Origin: G965197005 sp965197005
GTDB lineage: Bacteria > Pseudomonadota > Gammaproteobacteria > Pseudomonadales > Oceanobacteraceae
NCBI GenBank assembly: GCA_965197005.1
Contig: OZ239982.1
Coordinates: forward strand, 2,046,001 to 2,110,000
DNA: 64,000 bases
Reading direction: 5' to 3'
This document shows positions 9,482 to 17,750 of the stretch, in pieces. The position numbers and the translations under genes were made by a program. Below the pieces are notes generated by a model that was not told the DNA's origin, made no database searches, and saw only the letters and a list, made by a program, of their open reading frames with translations. How positions within the stretch are numbered: position 1 is the first letter of the stretch; each line of letters starts with the position of its first letter.

Positions 9482-10487
9482 AGCGATTGCGCCCATTTTC
9501 TTTTGAGCTATACAAAGCCTTATCTGAACGCTGCGTTAAGCTCTCCAAACTTTCATCAAGTTTATGCTCCGCCACTCCCAAAGAAATAGTCACCTCAAGA
9601 CCTGAAATGTTATCCGAACTTTCAACCGCCATACGCATACGCTCTGCCAAATCATATGCCTGATGCACATTCATCTCAACCAACACAAAAAACTCTTCGC
9701 CACCATAACGATAAATATTTTGCTCCACCGTTAGCTGAGCATTAGCGACCTTAGTAACCTGCTTTAAAGCATGATCTCCAATACTATGCCCCTTTCTATC
9801 ATTAATATGTTTAAAATGATCGATATCAAAAATAATCACACTCAATGAACTATCAGCATATTTCTTACGGTTCTCAATCCCCTCATGCAAATCTTTAATC
9901 AATAAATTACGTGTTTTTGCCCCTGTAAGCACATCATAGCAAGAGTAATTTTCAATTGCTTTTCTGTCATGAACCACCTTTACCGACAGCACAAACGACA
10001 ATGCACAAGTAGCAATATAACCAGAAATAATCATTGACCACTGCAAGCCCGTAAACTTATCAAAAGCAACAACAACACAAGCAGTAATAAAAAAAATCGT
10101 ATAATAAATAGAATTTTTAGCACTCAATACAAAATAACAAGAAATGGCAGGCGGAAAAATCCACATAATGGTAAAAATATCACTGTAATAAACAACCGCA
10201 GTTGCCCCAATAACATAAATAGCAGAAAAGAAGTACGCCAATTGGCTCGCAAATCGCTTGCCAGAGCCATATACAACATATGCAGACAAAGACAACATAC
10301 CACCAACAATAGCAATATCAATCAAGCCCTTAACAATTTCCCCATTCATAAAACGCATCACTGCAAAAGGAGTAATAAAGAAAAAAGCCAAAATCCCTTG
10401 CAAGCCAATAAAATAAATACGCAGCTGTGTTTCTGAGTCCTTTTCAACAAATATTTTCTTTAAGCCAAGTTTATCAACAAGCCCCAT
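9465..10487 (-). CDS. Membrane diguanylate cyclase (second of a tandem pair)
   Basis: 340 aa. About six hydrophobic helices fill residues 25-175, followed by a GGDEF domain (about 180-338) with FDIDHFKHINDRKGH and the active-site motif YRYGGEEF, so c-di-GMP synthesis from two GTP is expected. No RxxD inhibitory site is visible five residues before GGEEF, so product feedback may be absent. The gene starts 2 bp after the stop of the upstream cyclase, with a strong GGGGGG/AGG ribosome site inside that junction. The pair is therefore one transcriptional unit. Its 3' end overlaps the convergent rlmKL by 17 bp. Confidence 0.92.
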   Translation of the reverse strand: MGLVDKLGLKKIFVEKDSETQLRIYFIGLQGILAFFFITPFAVMRFMNGEIVKGLIDIAIVGGMLSLSAYVVYGSGKRFASQLAYFFSAIYVIGATAVVYYSDIFTIMWIFPPAISCYFVLSAKNSIYYTIFFITACVVVAFDKFTGLQWSMIISGYIATCALSFVLSVKVVHDRKAIENYSCYDVLTGAKTRNLLIKDLHEGIENRKKYADSSLSVIIFDIDHFKHINDRKGHSIGDHALKQVTKVANAQLTVEQNIYRYGGEEFFVLVEMNVHQAYDLAERMRMAVESSDNISGLEVTISLGVAEHKLDESLESLTQRSDKALYSSKENGRNRSTIAA

Positions 10488-10489
10488 AC

Positions 10490-11539
10490 CTACCCCCCCT
10501 TAACCTGCTGCATAGCACTATCAAATAAAACCACCTGATTGCGTCCATTCTCCTTAGCAAAATACATAGCAGCATCAGAATCGCGCACCAACTTATGTAA
10601 TGTTTTGCCCTGCTCCTTTGGAGCAAGACCAATTGATGCCGTAAACGTCACTGCATCTTGATTGCTATATGCATCTTTCAATAATCTAATTTTAGTAATC
10701 GCCGCCTTAATCTCTAAGCACTTCTGCATACCATCTGTAGAGCCCCTGCTTACAACTACAAACTCCTCACCACCAAACCGATACGCCTTATCTTTTTCAT
10801 CAATCGTCTGCTTAATCGCATTAGCAACCGTCTTTAAAACCTCATCACCAAAAATATGTCCATGCTCATCATTAATTTGCTTAAAGTGATCAATATCCAA
10901 AAAAATCACACTATTTAAACTCTCTAACACCTTTGCATCTTCCATATCCACTTCCAAAGCACGCCGATTATGCAACCCTGTAAGGCTATCTCTCAACGCC
11001 AGACTTGCCAAAATTTGATTGTCCGAATGAATACGCATAGAAAAAAAGTGAGAAAAAGACAACACCAATACATAAGTCGTTAAAAACACCATCACCGTAT
11101 AAGTGCTTAAACTCAGATTTAAAATAAAAGCAATAAGCACATTAGAAACAATAAGCAGCAACCAGCGATACCGATAATTACTAGCAGAATAAACCGCAAT
11201 TGTAGTGGGATAAGCCATTAAATAAATAAAATCTATGTCCTGTGCCAAATATACCAGCAGCACAATAACCAAAGAAAATATCGTAGAAATAAAATTAGAA
11301 AGCTGACTAAAAACAGCCTTATTTTTTTTATTAAAAAAAGCATAGCCATAGGTCAAAGGAGCAAGCAAAGCTAAAAAGGCTACAATAGCCGCAGCAACAT
11401 GATGCTCATAATAAATAAAAAAGAATAAAAAGAATAAAGAATAAAAGCTCCCAATAAAACGCCTTAACACAATCAGGTTGCTCAGCATTTTTGTTGAACC
11501 TAAAGCATACTTATCAGATGTACCATGTAGTTGCATCAA
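10490..11539 (-). CDS. Membrane diguanylate cyclase (first of a tandem pair)
   Basis: 349 aa with an N-terminal block of about five to six membrane helices (residues 20-170) and a C-terminal GGDEF domain. The domain contains FLDIDHFKQINDEHGH and YRFGGEEF, an intact cyclase signature. As in its neighbour, the RxxD inhibitory site is not seen. The ATG at 11539 follows AGAGG at about 7 bp; a later ATG (MLSN..., about residue 18) is also possible. The start codon lies only 23 bp from a 57-copy octanucleotide array, so its promoter or leader includes that array. The two cyclases share architecture but are clearly diverged in sequence. Confidence 0.92.
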   Translation of the reverse strand: MMQLHGTSDKYALGSTKMLSNLIVLRRFIGSFYSLFFLFFFIYYEHHVAAAIVAFLALLAPLTYGYAFFNKKNKAVFSQLSNFISTIFSLVIVLLVYLAQDIDFIYLMAYPTTIAVYSASNYRYRWLLLIVSNVLIAFILNLSLSTYTVMVFLTTYVLVLSFSHFFSMRIHSDNQILASLALRDSLTGLHNRRALEVDMEDAKVLESLNSVIFLDIDHFKQINDEHGHIFGDEVLKTVANAIKQTIDEKDKAYRFGGEEFVVVSRGSTDGMQKCLEIKAAITKIRLLKDAYSNQDAVTFTASIGLAPKEQGKTLHKLVRDSDAAMYFAKENGRNQVVLFDSAMQQVKGG

Positions 11540-11556
11540 ACGGCCTCTATTGTTAT

Positions 11557-11586
11557 AATATAGCCCTCAAGCCCTCAAGCCCTCAA
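11557..11586 (-). promoter_or_regulatory. Possible promoter at the edge of the octamer array for the cyclase pair
   Basis: Reading toward the cyclase genes, the repeat copy at 11586-11581 supplies TTGAGG, which resembles a -35 box. After an 18-bp spacer, TATATT lies at 11562-11557 in the unique sequence next to the array, and TATTAT/TATAAC overlap it. The ribosome site AGAGG and the ATG follow within 25 bp, so the leader would be very short. This is inference from sequence; an alternative promoter beyond the array (12019-12158) would place the whole array in the 5' leader. Confidence 0.3.
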
Positions 11587-12018
11587 GCCCTCAAGCCCTC
11601 AAGCCCTCAAGCCCTCAAGCCCTCAAGCCCTCAAGCCCTCAAGCCCTCAAGCCCTCAAGCCCTCAAGCCCTCAAGCCCTCAAGCCCTCAAGCCCTCAAGC
11701 CCTCAAGCCCTCAAGCCCTCAAGCCCTCAAGCCCTCAAGCCCTCAAGCCCTCAAGCCCTCAAGCCCTCAAGCCCTCAAGCCCTCAAGCCCTCAAGCCCTC
11801 AAGCCCTCAAGCCCTCAAGCCCTCAAGCCCTCAAGCCCTCAAGCCCTCAAGCCCTCAAGCCCTCAAGCCCTCAAGCCCTCAAGCCCTCAAGCCCTCAAGC
11901 CCTCAAGCCCTCAAGCCCTCAAGCCCTCAAGCCCTCAAGCCCTCAAGCCCTCAAGCCCTCAAGCCCTCAAGCCCTCAAGCCCTCAAGCCCTCAAGCCCTC
12001 AAGCCCTCAAGCCCTCAA
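11563..12018. repeat. Octanucleotide tandem array, 57 perfect copies of GCCCTCAA
   Basis: 456 bp made of the unit GCCCTCAA (TTGAGGGC on the minus strand) repeated 57 times. I followed the phase through every line and saw no variant copy. It fills most of the space between the start of the diguanylate cyclase pair and the end of apt. Such long, uninterrupted microsatellites are prone to slipped-strand copy-number change. Each of the three plus-strand frames reads the same eight-residue period (LKPSSPQA), while all minus-strand frames meet TGA. The exact number may depend on assembly. Confidence 0.97.
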
Positions 12019-12158
12019 TTGCAATTTATATATTACATAATCAACTGTTTAAATTTGTTTTTTACTTACCCTATATTTTTAGCACAATCTTTTTATTATT
12101 CCATATTTAATTATTATTTTTACAATTGATTTACACTTTTAAATAAACAAGATACAAA

Positions 12159-12692
12159 CTAAAAGTCAAATAAAGCAAAAGACGCATACCCTCTTTGTGC
12201 CAGTTTTTTAGAGCCACCTAACTCTGGCAAATCAATAATCGCCGCAACCTCAACCAACTGCGCCTGTAAATTACCTATCAACTCACAACTAGCCAGCATA
12301 GTGCCACCGGTAGCAATTAAATCATCAACCACCACAACCCTATCCCCTGCTTTTAACGCATCGGTATGAATTTCCACCTCAGCTTCACCATACTCAAGCT
12401 CATACTTAGTTGAATGCGTTGTATACGGCAACTTCCCCTTTTTACGCACCAACACCAAGCTCAATCCCAAATTATAAGCAATGGGCGCACCCAATAAAAA
12501 TCCCCGTGCGTCAATAGCAACAATGGCATCTAACTGCATACCTTGATAACGCTCACAAAACTGATCAATTAACAGCCTAAATGTACTCGCATCTTGCAAC
12601 AAAGGCATAATATCCCGAAAAGACACCCCCTCTTTAGGCCAGTTTTCAATAGTTCTAATGGTGTTTTTTAAAACCTCTAACGAATTACTCAT
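12159..12692 (-). CDS. apt: Adenine phosphoribosyltransferase
   Basis: 177 aa from the ATG at 12692. I chose this start because AGGAAG lies five bases upstream and the protein then begins MSNSLEVLKNTI at the family's usual N-terminus; the reading frame is open for 34 more codons upstream. The PRPP-binding loop VVVVDDLIATGGTM is intact, as are FRDIMPLL and AIDARGFLLGAPIA. The enzyme salvages adenine with PRPP to AMP in the cytoplasm. It is divergent from a purine permease gene 141 bp away, which fits a purine-salvage pair. Confidence 0.95.
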   Translation of the reverse strand: MSNSLEVLKNTIRTIENWPKEGVSFRDIMPLLQDASTFRLLIDQFCERYQGMQLDAIVAIDARGFLLGAPIAYNLGLSLVLVRKKGKLPYTTHSTKYELEYGEAEVEIHTDALKAGDRVVVVDDLIATGGTMLASCELIGNLQAQLVEVAAIIDLPELGGSKKLAQRGYASFALFDF

Positions 12693-12833
12693 GCAGCTTC
12701 CTATTTGATAAATAACAATAATATAAAACACACCAGTGTACCTTTTTTTAAAATAGCCTGACAAGTAACCACAGACTATTACATACTCAAGCACAACCTG
12801 ATAAAATCCTCGTTTTATTCTTTAGGAGCAATT

Positions 12834-14126
12834 ATGCTAGAACGTATTTTTCATCTAAAAGCACTGAATACCAACGTAAAAACAGAAGTATTAGCAGGGC
12901 TAACAACCTACCTAACCATGGCCTATATTATTTTTGTTAACCCCGCCATGTTGGCAGAAGCAGGCATGGATCAAGGTGCGGTTTTCGTTGCAACCTGTTT
13001 AGCCGCTGCCGTAGGCTGTTTTGTTATGGGATTTTGGGCAAATTTACCCGTTGCCCTCGCCCCAGGAATGGGATTAAACGCTTTCTTTACCTACAGCGTA
13101 GTATTAGGCTCAGGGCACAGTTGGCAAGTTGCACTAGGTGCTGTTTTTTTAAGCGGCGTTCTATTTGTAATCCTAAGTTTATTTAAATTTCGTGAGTGGG
13201 TCATTAACACCATTCCAGACTCACTCAAAAAAGCAATCACCGCAGGTATTGGTGCATTTTTAGCACTCATTGCCCTAAAAAACGCAGGCATCGTTATCGA
13301 CAACCCTGCCACCTTAGTCAGCATGGGGGATATCAGCTCATTTTCCGCCGCCATGATGGTATTAAGCCTGATGCTGATTATCGGCTTTGTACAAAGAGGA
13401 CTATCAGGTGCGGTGGTATTTGCCATTTTAATCGTCTCCATTTTAGGCTTAATATTTGGTGATGTTAGCTACCAAGGCATTCTATCCGCCCCACCTGCCA
13501 TTACCCCCACCCTAATGCAAATGGACATATCCGCAGCACTTGAGCTAAGCATGCTCGTTGTTGTATTTACCTTTTTATTCGTAGACCTATTTGACACCTC
13601 AGGTACACTAATTGCAGTGACCGAACGTGCTGGACTGATTAAAAAAGACGGCAAAGTACCCAACCTAGGGCGCGCACTTATGGCAGATAGCACCGCCACC
13701 GTTGCAGGTGCCGCACTTGGCACCTCAACAACCACCAGTTATATTGAAAGCGCAGCAGGTGCTGCCATTGGAGGACGCTCTGGCTTAGTCGCCGTTACTG
13801 TTGGCATTCTTTTTGTACTAAGTATTTTCATCTCACCTTTAGCCTCAATGATTCCCTCCTATGCCACCGCAGGTGCCATCTTCTATGTTGCCGTACTAAT
13901 GATGTTTACCTTAAAAGACATCAACTGGCACGACCTAACCGAAGCCGCCCCCGTTACCATCGTTTTACTGCTAACGCCGCTCACATTCTCCATAGCCAAC
14001 GGCATTACCCTAGGGTTTATTAGCTATACACTCGTCAAACTCATTACTTTCAAATTTAAAGACTTAAATATTAGCGTAGTCATTCTCTCTGCATTACTAC
14101 TACTAAAATTAATTTTTATTGGCTAA
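12834..14126 (+). CDS. NCS2-family purine permease (AzgA/GhxP type)
   Basis: 430 aa with about 12-14 membrane segments. Family motifs include the start LNTNVKTEVLAGLTTYLTMAY, LAPGMGLNAFFTYSV, FLFVDLFDTSGTLIAV and GAALGTSTTTSYIESAAG. Members of this COG2252 group are proton symporters for adenine, guanine or hypoxanthine. TTTAGGAG precedes the ATG at a good distance. It diverges from apt, so adenine uptake coupled to salvage is the likely role; the exact base specificity is inference. A strong hairpin terminator follows directly. Confidence 0.92.
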   Translation: MLERIFHLKALNTNVKTEVLAGLTTYLTMAYIIFVNPAMLAEAGMDQGAVFVATCLAAAVGCFVMGFWANLPVALAPGMGLNAFFTYSVVLGSGHSWQVALGAVFLSGVLFVILSLFKFREWVINTIPDSLKKAITAGIGAFLALIALKNAGIVIDNPATLVSMGDISSFSAAMMVLSLMLIIGFVQRGLSGAVVFAILIVSILGLIFGDVSYQGILSAPPAITPTLMQMDISAALELSMLVVVFTFLFVDLFDTSGTLIAVTERAGLIKKDGKVPNLGRALMADSTATVAGAALGTSTTTSYIESAAGAAIGGRSGLVAVTVGILFVLSIFISPLASMIPSYATAGAIFYVAVLMMFTLKDINWHDLTEAAPVTIVLLLTPLTFSIANGITLGFISYTLVKLITFKFKDLNISVVILSALLLLKLIFIG

Positions 14127-14133
14127 AAAAATC

Positions 14134-14164
14134 AAGCCTTACCCAACCATTGGGTAAGGCTTTT
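14134..14164 (+). terminator. Rho-independent terminator of the purine permease gene
   Basis: AAGCCTTACCCAA at 14134-14146 pairs perfectly with TTGGGTAAGGCTT after a 3-base loop and is followed by TTTT. It begins 8 bp after the permease stop codon. Confidence 0.92.
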
Positions 14165-14515
14165 AAATACGCATAAAAAAATTACATTAGCTAAAAATTT
14201 ATTTTAAATAATTCAAACAACAAACTTATCAACCTAACGTCAATCCCCCTAACTAAAATCAAATTGTTTATTAAATCCATTTAAAAAAATATACCAGCCA
14301 TAGCCAAAATCACCGCTAAAAATTGCATCAAAATAAAATCAGGCACAATAAACTTAACAATCGCTCAATATCTATTTGATAAAAAACCACTTTTTTTTTA
14401 CTTTTTTATAGTTTTTTCCCTGATATGAACTAGATTTAAGGAGTCTTCAATCGCTTTTACCTAAAACAGACACAAAGTAAAGGCAACTTAAATCTAGTTA
14501 TACAGGAGCAAAATC
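14165..14515. other. Intergenic leader of the chemoreceptor, no gene seen
   Basis: 351 bp of AT-rich sequence without a credible reading frame. Its only structure is a perfect 13-bp inverted repeat listed separately (14428-14499). A ribosome site CAGGAG lies at 14503-14508, before the chemoreceptor ATG. I could not identify a convincing sigma-28 or sigma-70 promoter by eye. Confidence 0.6.
14428..14499 (+). repeat. 13-bp inverted repeat in the chemoreceptor leader
   Basis: AACTAGATTTAAG at 14428-14440 and its exact reverse complement CTTAAATCTAGTT at 14487-14499 are separated by 46 bp. The second arm ends 3 bp before the ribosome site CAGGAG. If transcribed, the arms would form a long-range stem closing a 46-nt loop. 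If not, they could be two binding half-sites for a dimeric regulator or a looping pair. Confidence 0.7.
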
Positions 14516-16261
14516 ATGCTATCAAAAATTTCTATTCGTACACTAATGACCTCTGTCTTTAGTTTGAATATCTTACTTATTCTCATTACCCTCGTTTGTA
14601 TCTTCTTTTTATACCAAGGTAATAAAGACTTAAATACCAGCACGTTAAATCGGATTTTATCCTATAAACTTGCTGATGAATTTCGTCAGGGTTCAGATGA
14701 CCTAACCCGCCTTGCAAGAACCTATGCAGTAACAGGAGACAGTAAATACGAAAAAATGTATATGGATATTCTCGATATTCGTTCAGGCAAAAAGCCACGC
14801 CCTGTTAACTATGAACAAATCTACTGGGACTTAGTTATCAACTATGGCGACAAGCCCAAACCAGATGGCAAGAAAATAGCCATTAGCGATGCCATGAAAG
14901 CACTTGGTTTTTCCAGTAAAGAATTTGCCCTACTAGATAAAGCCAAGAAAAACTCCAATGACCTTGTCAATATGGAAGTAGAGGCAATGAATGCAGTTAA
15001 AGGCATATTTAAAGATGAAAACAACAAATATACCCGAAAAGACGTGCCAGACAGACAAAAAGCAATACAAATGCTGCATAGCAAAGCCTACCATCTAGCC
15101 AAGGCCAAAATTGTCAAACCCGTTGATGCATTCTTTTCCGCTCTAGAAAAACGGACTACAGATGAAGTAAATAAACTTGAAGCCAATCTTAATTTCTTAG
15201 AATTAATCAGCTCAGCAATGTTAATTATTACCCTTATTTCCTCTATTGCAGGCTATTTTATTGTACGCCTTAAAGTACTTACCCCACTTGGACGTATTAG
15301 CACCAATATTAATAAAATGGCACAAAACAACAACCTAACCATACGCCTAAAAGAAGGCCATGACGAAATAGGCATCGTAGGCAAAGCCTTAAACAAACTG
15401 TTTATACAAATGCAAGACGGCATAAAACGCTTTATAGAAGCAGGTACTCAAATGAATGAAACCGCCGAGCAGGTTACAGAATTTGTTAATACCGCCGAAA
15501 CCAAAGGACGTGAGCAAAACAGCCAACTCACTATGGTAGCAACCGCAATGGAAGAAATGGTCGCCACCTTAAAAGAAGTTGCCTCCAGTGTGAACCAAGC
15601 CTCCGAAGAAACCAAACAATCGGAAAAATCGGCAAAAGAAGGTCAGCAATCAATGAACCAGACTAACCAAGTCTTTGAACAACTTATTGAATCTTTTGAG
15701 CGTTCTACCAACACCATTACCGAACTATCAGAAGAAAGTACCAACATGTCTAATGTGCTTGATGTAATTAAAGGTATTTCTGAACAAACCAACCTACTAG
15801 CCCTAAACGCAGCCATTGAAGCAGCGCGTGCAGGAGAACAAGGAAGAGGCTTTGCCGTTGTTGCCGATGAAGTAAGAACCTTGGCACAACGTTCGCAAGA
15901 ATCTGCTGGAGAAATTGAACAAATGCTTGGACAACTTCAAGCCAAAGCACAAGATGCAACAACCTCCATCAGAAAAAGTGCAGAAGACATGAACAATACC
16001 AAAACCAACATTGAAACTGCATCAGACATGCTAACAGGCATTACCAAAGCCTCATCACAAATTAGCCACCTTAACGTCAGCATTGCCACCGCAACGGAAG
16101 AGCAACAAACCGTATCGGAAGACATTAATATGAATGTTAGCCAGCTACACGAGTTTTCTAACCAATCAGTTAAAGAGATGCAAGACTTCCTAAGTGTCGC
16201 TAAAAGGCTACAAGACGTAGCGCAAAACACCAAAAGCGTGACCGACCAATTTAAAGTCTAA
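14516..16261 (+). CDS. Methyl-accepting chemotaxis protein
   Basis: 581 aa. The first membrane helix is at about 13-34, a periplasmic helical ligand domain at about 35-226, the second helix at about 228-250, a HAMP linker at about 251-305, then the cytoplasmic signalling coiled coil. The conserved hairpin tip is present (EQTNLLALNAAIEAARAGE, then GRGFAVVADEVR, about 420-455), which binds CheW and CheA. Methylation helices flank it. No CheR-docking pentapeptide is seen at the C-terminus. The periplasmic domain is not one I can name; it lacks an obvious Cache signature. The gene is monocistronic, between its own leader and terminator. Confidence 0.95.
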   Translation: MLSKISIRTLMTSVFSLNILLILITLVCIFFLYQGNKDLNTSTLNRILSYKLADEFRQGSDDLTRLARTYAVTGDSKYEKMYMDILDIRSGKKPRPVNYEQIYWDLVINYGDKPKPDGKKIAISDAMKALGFSSKEFALLDKAKKNSNDLVNMEVEAMNAVKGIFKDENNKYTRKDVPDRQKAIQMLHSKAYHLAKAKIVKPVDAFFSALEKRTTDEVNKLEANLNFLELISSAMLIITLISSIAGYFIVRLKVLTPLGRISTNINKMAQNNNLTIRLKEGHDEIGIVGKALNKLFIQMQDGIKRFIEAGTQMNETAEQVTEFVNTAETKGREQNSQLTMVATAMEEMVATLKEVASSVNQASEETKQSEKSAKEGQQSMNQTNQVFEQLIESFERSTNTITELSEESTNMSNVLDVIKGISEQTNLLALNAAIEAARAGEQGRGFAVVADEVRTLAQRSQESAGEIEQMLGQLQAKAQDATTSIRKSAEDMNNTKTNIETASDMLTGITKASSQISHLNVSIATATEEQQTVSEDINMNVSQLHEFSNQSVKEMQDFLSVAKRLQDVAQNTKSVTDQFKV

Positions 16262-16282
16262 CTCAATACTCAAATACAACCG

Positions 16283-16320
16283 ACCCCCAATAATTGGACA
16301 TCAATTACTGGGGGGTTTTT
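16283..16320 (+). terminator. Rho-independent terminator of the chemoreceptor gene
   Basis: CCCCAATAATTG pairs with CAATTACTGGGG (one mismatch) around a 5-base loop, followed by a run of six T. It lies about 20 bp after the chemoreceptor stop. Confidence 0.88.
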
Positions 16321-16321
16321 T

Positions 16322-16678
16322 ACACCCAAATTAAACCCCAGCAAGCAGAAAACCCACCCACTCCCACTAAAAAATTAACTATTTTCAACAATTAGGACAG
16401 GCATGTTTAACCCAAAACCCAAAGCAGACACCCATAATAATAATAAAAACCAATAAAAGCCCTAAAAAAAGCAAGCAAACTCTTAACAACAGCTATTTAC
16501 TCATGTACCCCGCATAATATGGCACAAACTCAAAACGCCATAACCTACCAAATATAAAGACATAAACACCAAAAGGAATATTGCAAACAAAATCCACAAA
16601 AAATAAAATGAATAACAAGTAAAATAGCCACATAAAAATGAAATAATTTATGCACAAAAATAAACAGAGGAACAAATA
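16322..16678. other. Intergenic region between chemoreceptor and tRNA cluster
   Basis: 357 bp, A-rich on the plus strand. No convincing gene is present. The only reading frame of note is a hydrophobic 34-codon stretch on the minus strand (16385-16489, TTG start, ending in two cysteines) with no ribosome site; I do not call it a gene. No clear terminator for the leftward tRNA cluster was found. Confidence 0.5.
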
Positions 16679-16765
16679 TGGTGCCCGGGGCCGGACTTGA
16701 ACCGGCACGACCTTACGATCGGGAGATTTTAAGTCTCCTGTGTCTACCAATTTCACCACCCGGGC
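16679..16765 (-). tRNA. tRNA-Leu(UAA)
   Basis: An 87-nt class II tRNA with acceptor GCCCGGG/CCCGGGC and CCA encoded. The anticodon stem GGAGA/TCTCC frames the loop CTTAAAA, giving anticodon UAA. There is a long variable arm around CGATCGTAAGGTCG. It is last in a Gly-Cys-Leu cluster. Confidence 0.95.
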
Positions 16766-16791
16766 AGGGTAGTTAAATTATAAAAAGTTAA

Positions 16792-16865
16792 TGGAGGCGC
16801 GAGCCGGATTCGAACCGGCGTTCACGGATTTGCAATCCGGTGCATAGCCTCTCTACCATCGCGCC
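16792..16865 (-). tRNA. tRNA-Cys(GCA)
   Basis: A 74-nt tRNA with acceptor GGCGCGA/TCGCGCC and CCA encoded. The anticodon loop ATTGCAA gives anticodon GCA. The T-loop GGTTCGAATCC is canonical. Middle gene of the Gly-Cys-Leu cluster. Confidence 0.95.
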
Positions 16866-16923
16866 AATGTGTTTTGGGCGTTATAGGTGTACCCAGCCAG
16901 CAAACTACTTTTTACAATTAAAA

Positions 16924-16999
<76 letters not shown>

Positions 17000-17221
17000 A
17001 ATGTTTAGACTTTGGTAGAAGCCAATAAACAGGTCGTGCATTCTACTCAACCCTGAATTTGAGTCAAGCCATTTTGCTATTTCTTTTACAGATTTTTGAT
17101 TTTTTTTAAATAACAAGTTAATTTTCAAACAGATTGGCTATTTTTCAAACACCCATCTGCACCAACCAATTTAAAACAATCAAAATAAACAAGACATATA
17201 TGTTTTGGTTATAGGAGTTAA

Positions 17222-17253
17222 TAAAAAAACCAGCATCTATAAAAATGCTGGTT
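17222..17253 (-). terminator. Rho-independent terminator of the lexA-sulA operon
   Basis: On the minus strand AACCAGCAT (17253-17245) pairs with ATGCTGGTT (17236-17228), followed by TTTTTTAT. It lies about 57 bp after the sulA stop. The rest of 17000-17309, between tRNA-Gly and sulA, holds no gene. Confidence 0.88.
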
Positions 17254-17309
17254 CTATTATTATTTCTACTATGGAACTGTCTTTGTAAATAAAAATGCTT
17301 TGCTATTTA

Positions 17310-17741
17310 TTAACGTCGGATTAATAGCATAACCTCAGTTTGACTGGCTTTTGCTAATTCAGCAAACTGCTGTTTGCTTTGATTATCTATATGCCCTATC
17401 CATTCTACTATTAAGTGTCCTGTTTTGGCGCTAAGAATTTGCTCTGCAAGATCTTGTTGGTTATATGAATTCGTTTCTATATATACAATCGGGGCATTGG
17501 CAAGCCCTAAACTTTTAAACCAGTGTTTATTAACGCCTTTATGAGGACTCAACCACATTAACCAGCGGTCTGCACGTTGGCATTGGGTTAATAGTCCAAT
17601 TAGGTGAAAGGCTTGAAGTGAACTACCTTCATCTACAATTACTTCTGTTAAGCTGCCTGTTTTAGAGGAATTTACTGCAACAAGCGGTGATGTTTTAGAT
17701 TTTGGAGTAAATAGTTGTTGATCAAAGCTAATTTGTTGCAT
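17310..17741 (-). CDS. sulA: SulA-like SOS cell-division inhibitor
   Basis: 143 aa. Weak but recognisable SulA pattern: LTEVIVDEGSSLQAFHLIGLL, then RWLMWLSPHKGVNKHWFKSLGL, a RecA-like fold without ATP-binding loops. SulA binds FtsZ and blocks ring assembly while DNA damage is repaired; in E. coli it is removed by Lon. It starts 9 bp after the lexA stop, so it is co-transcribed with lexA and repressed by LexA, the arrangement known from Pseudomonas. SulA evolves fast, so I rely on both sequence and position. Confidence 0.85.
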   Translation of the reverse strand: MQQISFDQQLFTPKSKTSPLVAVNSSKTGSLTEVIVDEGSSLQAFHLIGLLTQCQRADRWLMWLSPHKGVNKHWFKSLGLANAPIVYIETNSYNQQDLAEQILSAKTGHLIVEWIGHIDNQSKQQFAELAKASQTEVMLLIRR

Positions 17742-17750
17742 GTCATTCTC

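Noticed and set aside
11563..12018. CRISPR array
   Set aside because: The repeats are contiguous 8-mers with no spacers, and no cas genes are nearby.
11491..12129. A 212-residue protein made of 19 LKPSSPQA repeats
   Set aside because: It is an automatic result of the octamer array being stop-free on that strand, has no ribosome site and is antisense to the cyclase start. Treated as a finding about the repeat, not as a gene.
12693..12794. N-terminal extension of Apt
   Set aside because: The ATG at 12692 has AGGAAG upstream and gives the family's usual length; the extension has no homologous content.
16385..16489. A 34-codon hydrophobic minus-strand frame (TTG start, ending in KHACPNC) between the chemoreceptor and the tRNA genes
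   Set aside because: No ribosome site, a weak start codon and no recognisable relative. Kept only as part of the intergenic description.
16493..16759. An 88-codon minus-strand frame over tRNA-Leu(UAA)
   Set aside because: Most of its 5' half is the tRNA gene itself, and the rest is AT-rich spacer.
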